A stretch of 64,000 nt of DNA from the NCBI GenBank assembly GCA_037893225.1, contig JAZGUH010000331.1, positions 124,001 to 188,000 on the forward strand. Direction: 5' to 3'. The notes beneath the pieces were generated by a model that did not search any database, was not told the origin of the DNA, and saw only the letters and a program-made list of their open reading frames with translations. Shown piece after piece: positions 21,870 to 31,723 of the stretch; position 1 is the first letter of the stretch, and every line of letters starts with the position of its first letter. Origin of the DNA: Hippasteria phrygiana. Taxonomy: Eukaryota > Echinodermata > Asteroidea > Valvatida > Goniasteridae. Position numbers and translations under genes: made by a program.

Positions 21870-22460
21870 ACATGTCACGTGACGTCATCTTAAAGGGGCA
21901 TTTTTCGAAGCCATATATCTACAAAAGTACAAGTCCGATTAAGTTGGAACGTGATATCTAGGTATGCCACCGGGTGTTATAGATGAAAATTGACATGACG
22001 TTATGATTATAAGTCAGAACATGTCACGTGACGTCATCTTAAAGGGGCAGTTTTTGAAGGTCCATATCTACAGAAGTACAAGTCCAATTAAGTTATAAAG
22101 TAATATCTAGGTAGCCCAATAGGTCTATAGTTGAAAATTGACATGACATTATCATGTTGTCATCACATGTTACGTGACGTCATCTTAAAGGGGCAGTTTT
22201 TGAAGCCACATATAAACAAAAGTACAAGTTCGATTAAGTTGAAATGTAATATCCAGGCAGGTCTGCAGGTTCATAGATGAAAATTGACATGACATTATGA
22301 CTTCATCACATGTCACGTGACGTCATCTTAAAGAGCCAGTTTTTGAAGCCATATATATACAAAAGTACAAGTCCGATTAAGTTGAAAAGTTATATCTAGG
22401 TAGGTCAGCAAGTTTATAGATGAAAATTTATGTGACTTTATGATGACGTCATCACATGTC
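21870..22460 (+). repeat. 145-bp tandem repeats in H1
   Basis: The unit start CACGTGACGTCATCTTAAAG recurs at 21876, 22025, 22170 (with TACGTG) and 22314, a period of 143-149 bp. Each unit contains GAAGCCATATATCTACAAAA-like and GTACAAGTCCGATTAAGTTG-like segments and ends near GATGACGTCATCACATG. Confidence 0.88.
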
Positions 22461-22626
22461 ACTATTACAAACAACTTTAATTAATTTCAAAATTAACAAA
22501 GAAAAGTGGCAGTAGTGCGATTGTTTGACAAACTTTAATTGTTGTATTCACATTTCACATCCAAACTAAAAAAAAAAAACGAAACAGCCCTGTGTTTGTC
22601 CACAAACACCAACCTCATGCCTCTAG

Positions 22627-24119
22627 TTTTTTTTTTTTTTTTTTTTTTTTTTCCTTTTCAGACTTTTTGCCCATAGCATTTGTGCACGTTTTCTTTCTTA
22701 CCGGCACTTTGGCTACTTTGGTGCACCCGATTGCCTCTAAACTTGGCAGACACTTAGACTAACTGCTCAGAATGTATGCCGAACATTTACGTCATGATGA
22801 CGTCATCACGTGATTTTTTATGAATTTTTGAAATTTGAAAATCGTACACTTCTTTTCAATATTTCTGGCGAACAAAACAAGATATTTTCAAAATTCTTTT
22901 TGTTACAGCTTTGGTAGGTCTCAAAAATATGCCCTAAAAAGGAAAAAAGTGTGTGACGTCATGATGACATCATCAAAAATGTGCTTTTTTAAAACACATA
23001 TAAGGATAGGTCCGATCGTCATGAAAATTGGTGGGTAGGTAGATACTGGCACTAGGATGCAAAATCCAAAGTGACGTCATGATGACGTCATCACGTGATT
23101 TGTTATGAATTTTTGAAATTTTGAAAATCGTAACATTCTTTTAAATATATCTGGCAAACAAAACAAGATATTTTCAAAATTCTTTTTGTTATAGCTTTGG
23201 TAGGTCTCAAAGATATGCCCTAAAAAGGAAAAAAATGTGTGACGTCATGATGACATCATCAAAAATGTGCTTTTTTAAAACACATATAAGGATAGGTCCA
23301 ATCGTCATGAAAATTGGTGGGTAGGTAGATACTGGTACTAGGATGCAAAATCCAAAGTGACGTTATAATGACGTCATCATGTGATTTGTTATGAATTTTT
23401 GAAATTTTGAAATCGTAACATTCTTTTAAATATATCTCGCAAACAAAACAAGAGATTTTCAAAATTCTTTTTGATACAGCTTTTGGTATGTCTCAAAGAT
23501 ATGCCCTAAAAGGCGAAAATTGTGTGACGTCATAATGACGTCATCAAATTTTTTTACGCATGTAAGGGTCGTTCCGATTAAGAATTTATACATTGAATTT
23601 TTCTCTACCTAATTCAACAATTTCGTGATCGTGGCTCACTCAAGTATAAAGAAATAACAGGCATCTAAAAAATTGTGACCAAATTAAATATAACACAAAG
23701 GAATTCTGGGAAGGACAGAAACCATGGCTTTCATGTGGCATGCTGTCTATAAAGAGTTGATCTCTAGTCTTTTTTTCAAGTCGTTAGACAAGTCGTAGGC
23801 AGATACTTACAAAAACTGCTCAGAATGTGCGCCGAACTTTTAGGTCATGATGACGTCATCACATGTCACGTGACGTCATCTTAAAGGGGCATTTTTGGAA
23901 ACCATATATCTATAAAAGTACAAGTCACATTAAGTTAAAACGTGGTATTTAGTTATGCCAGCATGTGTTAGATGAAAATGTATGTGACGTCATGATGACG
24001 TCATCGGCTAATTTTCTATGATTTTTTTCATTTTTGAAATTTCATTTAAATCACATAATTTTACACAAACAAACAAAACAGCCCTGTGTTTGTCCACAAA
24101 CACTGCACCATACATCTAG
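22627..24119 (+). mobile_element. Helitron-like unit H2, joined to H1
   Basis: It starts with the T tract directly after the CTAG of H1, then TTTTTGCCCATAGCATTTGT. A CRE-rich segment follows, repeated with variation (about 22780-23470), then the CGCATGTAAGGGTC / GGAATTCTGGGAAGG segment and one 145-bp-type repeat. The 3' end has AACAGCCCTGTGTTTGTC, the hairpin 24086-24103 and CTAG (24116-24119) before TTTC. There is no 5' hairpin of its own, so H1 and H2 form a head-to-tail concatemer. Confidence 0.7.
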
Positions 24120-24740
24120 TTTCTCCTATTATTTGAATAACAAAATTGAACTGACTAGAATTGTTGATTATCCAGAATGGACAATGCAACTGGATTTTCT
24201 GCGAAGTTGTTTATTGAAAGTTGATTTTTGAAGGAAGGCTTATTAATTTATTTTATTTCTAAATTATTCAAAACACCCTAAAGAAAAAAGTAAAATTTAG
24301 CATTAAAAATTCATTAACAAATAATTTGATGACGTCACCTACATTTTCATCCACAACACATACCCGACTATGTACGTACAAAGTTTCAAACCCAATTAGC
24401 CTTGTACTTCTCTAGATATCCTTTTATGTAATTATTTATAACTACCGGTACCTACATGTAGTAGGCCAACATAAAAGCATGCGTTGTGTAAGCATTGAGC
24501 AAGAATGTCAAACGTGTCTACATGTACCTATTTGCACACATAGAAATTAAGCGCGCTTGTCGTCGGAATCCCATACCATGTGCACCAGTGAAATACATTG
24601 GCGGCGCACATCTGCGGGTACCAGAACTCAGAATAAACAAGCTGCATTCACTGGTCGCCATTCCAGCTTCAATCTAATTCTTCAGCATGAAACTTGTACT
24701 TAGTACAATGTTGTTTATGTATGGATGAAGACTGGAATGG
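24120..24740. other. Intergenic, no gene seen
   Basis: AT-rich sequence with a few TGACGTCA-like remnants (24330). No open frame or element was recognised. Confidence 0.4.
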
Positions 24741-24757
24741 CGCATTGTATTTTGCTG

Positions 24758-24945
24758 TGGTCTCGACTGGTCTCGGTGGTAAAACTCGAGACCTTGGCAT
24801 CTGAGACCGAGACCTGCACTTTCGAGACCGAGACCAGCCCTCCCGAGAACGAGACTTTGCTAGGACGAGACCGAGACCGAGACCTCAAAAAAAGGTCTCA
24901 AGACCATCTCGAGACCGAGACCAGGTCTCGAGACCTACAACACTG
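24758..24945. repeat. GAGACCGAGACC-rich foldback
   Basis: GAGACC/GGTCTC hexamers occur many times in both orientations, with GGTCTCGACTGGTCTCGG near the left and CCGAGACCAGGTCTCGAGAC near the right. It is likely a small foldback repeat. No boundaries or target duplication were resolved. Confidence 0.6.
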
Positions 24946-24959
24946 GCTGGTACATCTGC

Positions 24960-25930
24960 ATGTGTGATAGGTTGGTGGGACTCGATCAGTCGAAGTTTTA
25001 TTTTTTTGCTGTGTCTGTGTCCGGGTTTGATCATTATGTTAATGGGGTTGGGGGATGTGTAGCTTGACGGGATACAAAATGGATTGGCTCGGCCGGGCCA
25101 GGTTGATGGGGGCCGTGGTTGATGGGGGTTATTGCTCAGCTGGGTGCGTTGGCGGGTAGAGTAAGGGAGATGATTGCTGGGGTTTCTTGGCAGGGGAGGG
25201 GGATTTGCTGGGGGGATGCATGCAGCTGGTTCTTTGCTTGTGGAAGGGCTGGCTGGGCTGGGTGTCGGTCCATGTTTTGTGGCACGGGGCTTGGATATGC
25301 CGGGAAGGGGTTACTTGGCGGGGTGACATGGGCTGATATGGGCCGTGGCCGTCGGACCGTGACCGGGCTGGGCTGGGATACACCGGGCTCGGTCATAAGA
25401 AGTTTAATTGATACATCTCTCAATGACCGGCAACTATCTAATGTGTCAATGATACAGTGTATACATTGTTTGTGATTGATGTTTTCAATACGCCGCTGGG
25501 CCAAGATCAACGCTCACCGCGGGGATGGCACCTCTCCTATTCTGATTTAAATACAAAGTTTTCAAACAATTCCGAGTTTGTCACGTGACCGCAGTTACCC
25601 CAAAAAATACTGGGACGGGCGTCAGCCTTTTTGAAGTGTTGAAAAAAATGTTTAAACGGTATGGGAAATTTTTGCTAAACGTTCAGCAAATTAAACGTAA
25701 ATTCCCAATTGGCACTGCTGGGGGTTGCCAAGCTGGGTTTCTTTTGGCAAGTGGGTACATATTGTACATATTGTACATCTATAGGTCCGAGAGCCTCTGG
25801 GGTTTCTTGGCGGGGCGACCAGTGTGGAACGGGGATAAGCTGGGGGCTTGGTTCAGTAACAAAAAATGTTAGCACCATGGGCTGGCAGCAATCCCAGGGG
25901 GAGGGGGACACAGGATGCTCAGACTAACCA
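24960..25930. other. G-rich intergenic stretch
   Basis: Strand-biased G-rich sequence gives long open frames on both strands. They lack any recognisable domain, and I treat them as compositional. GGGGTTTCTTGGC occurs at about 25180 and 25799, a hint of a local duplication. Confidence 0.35.
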
Positions 25931-25938
25931 CCATCAAT

Positions 25939-27254
25939 GGTTGTCGGTCACTTCGCCCATTTTCCACTTCGCCCTCAACCACTTCGCCCAAACCCCACTT
26001 CGCCCAAACCCCACTTCGCCCATGCCCGACGTGTACATGTACATGTATGCCCTATTTTGTTTTTACACTGTGACCAGTGTAATTATTTGTTGAGATAACA
26101 AAAATACGATTTAGAAAACTAAGGGATGATCTGGTTGACCTTTATTATGATAATTATTTGATGAACAAAAGTCAGTGACGCCGGGATGCAACATTCTTTC
26201 CAAAACGAAAGTAAAACTGAATGGCGGCTTGGAGTTAGTTGTAGGAAATAGAGCCTGAAAGAAACAAATCTTGACCTCAAACCTAAACAGGCCTCAGCTG
26301 AATCGGTACAAAAGCAGCCATGATCCTAATTAAAGTTACAGACTCAATTCAGATTTTGAAACCAAAAAGCTGAAAATCACTGCAGTTTTATAGTGGAAGA
26401 ATGCCATTCCCATACAATTTTATTCCATTCTAATTTCCCAAAAGTTTATATTAGATTGAAAGACCTACTCCTGACCTTCAACCTTAAGATTCCCCGAATG
26501 AAACGGTGCAGAAACTGTGTAAACTTACATGTATACTAATTAAAGACGGATTTTCGGGTAAAAAAGCTGAAAATCTGTCATCAAAAGGAAGAAAGCCATG
26601 CCATTTCCCTAAAATTTTGTAACATTCTAAATCCCCTTTTTGAAACGATATAAGGTACATGATGCATACACCTCCTGCCCACCTATCTAGCGGGTGCCGC
26701 GCGAAGAGCGGCATCCCCCTTGTATTAAAATACACAGGTAAAGTGGTGCAGTGGGCGAAGTGGTGCAGTGGGCGAAGTGGCGTGTGGGCGAAGTGGCGTG
26801 TGGGCGAAGTGGCGTGTGGGCGAAGTGGCGTGTGGGCGAAGTGGCGTGTGGGCGAAGTGGCGTGTGGGCGAAGTGGCGTGTGGGCGAAGTGGCGTGTGGG
26901 CGAAGTGGCGTGTGGGCGAAGTGGCGTGTGGGCGAAGTGGCGTGTGGGCGAAGTGGCAATTGGGAGAAGTGACAATTGGGCGAAGTGGGGATTGGGCGAA
27001 GTGGGGATTGGGCGAAGTGGGGATTGGGCGAAGTGGGGTTTGGGCGAAGTGGCAATAAGCACTTTCACGGTAATATGCGCCATCTTGCTTACGGGGCAAA
27101 TTTACACGTGTTGCTGTGTACGCATCATCAATCGAAAACTTTGGCGCTTCCAAGTCATCATGCGTTCATTCCAAAATGCGCTCGCGTCTGGTTGAGGGCG
27201 AAGTGGTTGAGGGCAAAGTGGTTGAGGGCAAAGTGGTTGAGGGCGAAGTAAAGC
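25939..27254. mobile_element. DNA transposon with CACTTCGCCC subterminal repeats
   Basis: The left end carries five to six CACTTCGCCC units in one orientation (25959-26021). The right part carries the inverse GGGCGAAGTG in a 16-bp minisatellite (26747-27056) and again as a 15-bp repeat (27194-27249). The whole is flanked by the identical 8-mer CCATCAAT (25931-25938 and 27255-27262), consistent with an 8-bp target duplication. No transposase was seen in the 1.3 kb. It could instead be two unrelated minisatellites, though the inverted placement argues otherwise. Confidence 0.6.
26747..27056. repeat. 16-bp minisatellite (GTGGGCGAAGTGGCGT)
   Basis: About twelve near-perfect GTGTGGGCGAAGTGGC units are followed by variants with CAATTGGGAGAAGTG and GGGATTGGGCGAAGTG. 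The 16-bp period is not a multiple of three, so all three frames on both strands stay open and create artefactual ORFs of up to 199 codons. Confidence 0.92.
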
Positions 27255-27262
27255 CCATCAAT

Positions 27263-27978
27263 AATGCACTAGGTCTACTGAGATTTTTAAGACTAGCGGC
27301 TGATGATCGGTACCGCTGCCCCGCCAGTGCACCGCGCATGGTACGCCGCATCACTGTGCATGCCATGTCGCTCTCGCGGGCCATGCACTGCACTGGGTCC
27401 CGGTGCATTGGCGCGGCCACGGCCGCGCCGCCCATCGTGCACTGTGCCGTACCAACGTACACCTGGCTGGGTCCCCAGGCACAGTCGTGCCACACATTCT
27501 GCGATACGCGGCACACGCAAAATCGACGGGCAACTGTGGAAAATACCACGCGCTCCACTAGCTGTACAACTAAGGCAAAAGCCTACACGTGTACTAGTCC
27601 GAGTAACTTGGAACCTCTATTGCCTTTTTTGACATTTGGACATGATCTGGCGATCAGTGATCGAGTGGTGATTCTGAAAATACATGTATGTCTGAAAACC
27701 CCAACAAAAACATCTGATTTCACCATTAAAACGACCACCAAAATACTAGATACGCCACCTGCGGAACAAGTAGAGTTCCATGATTAAAATGGAGGTACTA
27801 AGGTTCACTTACCAGCCAGATAAAAAGTGAAATTAACCGAGACACCCGTAAGACATGTCTTTTCGCTGCCATGGAGTTCAAATCGTGACCCCTCGACCTT
27901 ATGACGTCACCCCTGTGCGGGCATACGCACGCATACGCGACAAGCCGTATTGCGACGACCGTTTTTTTTTTCTCCTCC
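27263..27978. other. CpG-rich stretch, no recognised gene
   Basis: 27290-27560 is GC- and CpG-rich with open frames on both strands. The translations show no domain I know, and the plus frame (27116-27787) begins inside the minisatellite-bearing element. It may be an unmethylated regulatory region or an eroded exon; I cannot decide. Confidence 0.3.
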
Positions 27979-29133
27979 GGAAAGATTTTATTTTAATACC
28001 TCCCACCAGAATCGGTCAGGAACAGCAAAATCTTGGAAAATAATTAACCCTTCTTGATAACAACCCTAAATGTGTGGCACAGCCTGTTATTTCAAGATTT
28101 ATGTCAGCAGAATGTGTAAAATTTAGGCAGAAATGAACATGTAGGCCTCCTATGTTAAAACTTTGAGTGCCAAGAACATCACAGAAAACACTAGCTTGAA
28201 AATTCCAGCTCTAGGCTCATGTGAGATTCGCCATTTAGAGCTGGAAGGACTTCCATAGATAGGGTTCGCAAGGGTCGGCTTTGATATTGCCGATATCTTC
28301 CGTTTCCCTGAATATATCAACCAAACACTCACCTTGCCGGCAGAGTAGTAATTCATGCAGCTTGTCATCCCCTCAAAATGAGAATATGCTCAAGTTAAAC
28401 CCGAAAAAAAATGAATTTTTCGTGCAACTTCGGTGCATGCACAAACCAGCTGTGTACAAAGTAATGGAGAGGATTTTTGAACATGAACGATGTTTTCCGA
28501 TCGATTATCGGCCAGCGGCACTGCGCGCGCCTCGGGGCTCGATATACAACGGCTGTTTGCTGAAATACTGACAGCAATCAGCAAACAGCCGTTGTATATC
28601 GAGCCCCGAGGCGCGCGCAGTGCCGCTGGCCGATAATCGATCGGAAAACATCGTTCATGTTAAAAAATCCGCTCCATTACTTTGTACACAGCTGGTTTGT
28701 GCATGCACCTAGTTGCATGAAAAATTCATTTTTTTTTCGGGTTTAACTTGAGCATATTCTTATTTTGAGGGGATGACAAGCTGCATGAATGACTACTCTG
28801 CCGGCAAGGCGAGTGTTTGGTTGATATATTCAGGGAAACGGAAGATATCGGCAAGATCTAAACCGACCCTAACGAACCCTATAGAATTCATTCCAGCTCT
28901 AAATGGCGAATCTCACGTCATGAGCCTAGAGCTGGAATTTTCAAGCTAAGAAAACACAAGCTTTCTTCCCCTATCATCATCATGACTATTGCACGAAGAT
29001 TTCGCAAATAAATTCTCAAATTTAAAGGTTGTGCCAAGTGTTTATACAATTCTGAACACAGATGGATGGTTATTTTCCAAAATTTGCTATTCCTGACCGA
29101 TTTTTGTTGGGGGTATTAAAGTAAAATCTTTCC
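27979..29133. repeat. 1.15-kb near-perfect palindrome (foldback)
   Basis: Left arm 27979-28562 and right arm 28579-29133 are inverted copies separated by a 16-nt spacer (28563-28578). The inner roughly 80 bp on each side are essentially identical (CAGCAAACAGCCGTTGTATA next to the spacer). Identity falls outward, with substitutions and indels, but GAAAGATTTTA / TAAAATCTTTCC still mark the outer ends. No coding domain is recognised. Confidence 0.92.
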
Positions 29134-29589
29134 AATGGGGTTGCCAGAGAGAATATGGCATGTAAATTGTAATGGTTGACATCAATACGATACCGTTGCC
29201 TTGTCAGCGAAATTTATCACATTTGTTTTACCAATATACAAATGCAAACAAACCAGAATTGTTCTTTATAAAAAATAAAAGTCATATTACCTGATCAAGT
29301 GCAATTAATTTCTAAATATATCATCATTTTGCTTGACAATGAACTGGTCCACTTGCGGGAAAAATACACTGTACAAAAATGTACACGTACAGTATATACA
29401 TCCTCCCCTTCTCTTCTGCCACCATTTTCCGCACGTATGTCAAATGCCGCTGCAGACGAGATTTCACGAGAGAGGCGTGAAACCGGAGATTTTCACAAGA
29501 GGGCGCTTTACAGAATTTGGCAGTTGGCATTTTGCTTTTCCGTAGCATGCAAAAGCTACGGAAGCGTATTTAGGACATGAAAAATGAAC

Positions 29590-29785
29590 CATTTCGCCCC
29601 GGCGGATTACTGTCGAAATGGTGAAACCCGTTAGTCTATGTTCCGATTAATCCGCCCGGGCGAAATAGTAATCCGCACGGGCGAAATACTGATCCGCCCG
29701 GGCGAAATAGTAATCCGCCCGGGCGAAATACTGCTCCGCCCGGGGCGAAATACTAATCAGCCCGGGCGAAATAATAATCCGCCTG
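29590..29785. repeat. 20-21-bp repeat around CCGCCCGGGCGAAATA
   Basis: About seven units of AATCCGCCCGGGCGAAATAGT type run from 29646 to 29782. One unit in the opposite orientation precedes them (ATTTCGCCCCGGCGGATTA at 29591). Each unit core is itself a CCGCCCGGGCG near-palindrome. Confidence 0.85.
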
Positions 29786-30547
29786 GTGTCATGCCAAAAA
29801 GTGTCCGGTGCCAATATACTGCTCTCTGATTGGTCAAATACTGGCCGCTGAGCACGCGCAAAAGACACGGACACTATTTGGCATGTATTACATGCCAAAT
29901 AGTGTCTGCTGCTAAAAAGTGTCCGCTCATCATGCATGCGTTGCATGCAACGTACGTTGCATTATCACAGCACAATATGAACACCCACACACACACAAAG
30001 CACGCTACCAAATACTGTCCGCTAAATTGCTGCCAAAAACTGTCCGTTCCTTGCCAACAAGTATAATTCATTAACCAGAAAGAGAAACTGACTGCCCTTA
30101 TATGGTGCACCACACTAAGATTGTGTAATTATGATCAGCTATCATAACCTATAGGCTCTGTGCTTCAACTTTTGTGAAGACTTGATACATTTTGGCTTTA
30201 AAATATTGGTCCTATTTGGCTTGGCAAGTGGAGGGATGCTGTATGAAAAATGGCAGCTAGCCGGTTTGGGGAAAAGCCACATTTGTAGGGGTGGTACTCT
30301 TTGGGGACAATTGGCAAAAACTCCAAACGGCTACCCTGCCAAAAATTGAAAAAAATTTGACAGATTAAGATTCAAACTATAATTTTCAGTAGTGTCACAA
30401 AAACTGAGAGACTCCTGGAAAACTTCACTGTGAAGTTAGTGGATTTTACACTAAGATCAATGGGAGTATATTTAGTGTTGTGCACCCACAGGGTCTGAAA
30501 ACCCAATCCACATGTCGGCCCTGGTGGGATTCGGAACCCCGGGTCAC
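29786..30547. other. Repeated CCAAATAGTGTCCG motif and short hairpin
   Basis: GCCAAAWASTGTCCGCT-like phrases occur at about 29792, 29893, 29912, 30008 and 30033. A perfect 16-bp hairpin GACACTATTTGGCATG with a 5-nt loop lies at 29870-29906. No gene seen. Confidence 0.5.
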
Positions 30548-30788
30548 CAGTGGCGTATCCAAGGGGGGGGGGGGGGGCAAGGGGGGCTACTGCCCCCCTG
30601 TGGGAACTCTTGCCCCCCCCTTCCCCCCCTCTTCCCTTTCCCCCTCCCCCCCCCCCCCCCCCCCACCCCCCCTCTGGAAAATTGGGATTTTCGCCATCTG
30701 TAGTGTGTAGATATGCGTTACTATAGCGTGGACCTATTTAACAAAGTCGAATTTTCCCCCTTGAAAATAGCCATGCCCCCCCCCCCCC

Positions 30789-30826
<38 letters not shown>

Positions 30827-30851
30827 TAGAAAGAGCCTGGCTACGCCACTG
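30548..30851. mobile_element. MITE of the CAGTGGCGTAG family, 8-bp TSD (copy 2)
   Basis: Ends CAGTGGCGTATCCAAGG and CCTGGCTACGCCACTG. A perfect 8-bp duplication CGGGTCAC lies at 30540-30547 and 30852-30859. The 304-bp interior is dominated by G and C homopolymers, including a run of more than 30 C near 30790-30823. Same family as 16285-16424. Confidence 0.88.
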
Positions 30852-31390
30852 CGGGTCACAGCTGTGGAACGGCGAGGAAACTAGGTAGCACAAAGCCAAC
30901 TTGACTCCCCCAATACAAGGTTTTCATATCTCGGTCTCAACATGTTCAAAAGAAGCAGCTATTCTATACAATTTGATGATCAAAAACGCTAAAAAACAAA
31001 GAAACAACCACCCCCTCAAAAAACAAAAACAGAAAAAAAAACCTGTTGCGTTTTTGGTCGGTGTCAGTAGTGTTCTTGTTCAAGTTTTCCAATTCATCTC
31101 TCGGTTTTCGGTATAAATTTAATTTAAAAATTCTGTCTGTTCTGACTATTTCTAAAATTGGCATCATGGCCCCAACAATGGTGCATTGCCGACTCGGAGT
31201 GAAAAGTAGGTTGATTCAGTTTGAAGGTCGGCTATACCATGTACCAACGCCAACCGAAGTTCAACGCTCATAAAGCTGTTTGCTATCATAGATTGAGCAC
31301 GGTGAAAGGAGGATACACCGTCACGGGTGTATGGGCCCCATGAAACGTGCAAGCTCAGACAATACCAAACGTCTGCACGCAGCCCCGACC
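30852..31390. other. Upstream region of the IgGFc-domain gene
   Basis: No gene seen. Open frames at 30901-31273 show no known domain and overlap A-rich sequence. Confidence 0.35.
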
Positions 31391-31400
31391 TCTATATAAT
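31391..31400 (+). promoter_or_regulatory. Possible TATA box of the IgGFc-domain gene
   Basis: TCTATATAAT lies about 265 nt upstream of the predicted start codon. It is a match to TATAWAW, but no other promoter feature supports it. Confidence 0.25.
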
Positions 31401-31662
31401 ATCTACTGGGATAACGTGCACAAATCGCCAACTGGCATGGAACCTTACATTAATGCATGATTAGGCAAACTGAAAAGACGCCTTTGCCGAACTATGAGCT
31501 GTTGTGAGAGTAGGCTGGAACGTACGTCATGTCAGAGAACACGTAGATTGTTTTGCTTCACTTTTGGCGAGCAGATCTCTACTCTATCTTTTGGTCTTAA
31601 CTTCACGGAGTTTTCAGGGATTTTTCATTTGCCGAGAACCAACGCGTGCAGATGCTGTGAAT

Positions 31663-31723
31663 ATGATGCGACCGATCGTACAACTGGTAGTGTTGATCCT
31701 GGGGGTAAATGGTATGGTTCATG
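31663..31723 (+). CDS. IgGFc-domain gene exon 1 (signal peptide)
   Basis: ATGATG opens MMRPIVQLVVLILGVNGMVH. The hydrophobic core and small residues before the end fit a signal peptide with cleavage near the exon junction. The exon ends CATG before donor GTGAGT (31724), phase 1. An upstream in-frame extension exists but would bury the signal peptide, so the ATGATG start is preferred. Confidence 0.8.

Larger units (their letters stand above)
20971..22626 (+). mobile_element. Helitron/Helentron-like non-autonomous unit H1
   Basis: The unit begins with three stacked 5' terminal hairpins (20971-21125), each followed by TTGTTTTCGTTAAGAT and a T tract. The body has the leader CCCATAGCATTTGTACACG, a CRE-rich segment and 145-bp tandem repeats. 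It ends GAAACAGCCCTGTGTTTGTC, a short hairpin (22592-22609, GTGTTTGT-CC-ACAAACAC), 13 nt and then CTAG (22623-22626) before a T tract. A 3' hairpin close to CTAG, T-tract target, subterminal inverted GGCTGTTTC/GAAACAGCC and central tandem repeats together fit Helentron-type HINE elements. No Rep/helicase is encoded. Confidence 0.72.

Noticed and set aside
25119..25510. 118-124-codon ORFs on opposite strands
   Set aside because: G-rich strand bias creates open frames on both strands; no domain and no splice context.
26484..27195. ORFs of 178-199 codons on both strands
   Set aside because: They are produced by the 16-bp minisatellite, which keeps all frames open; the translations are pure repeats.
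27116..27787. 223-codon plus-strand ORF
   Set aside because: Begins in transposon repeat, runs through CpG-rich sequence, and has no recognised domain; the opposite strand is equally open.
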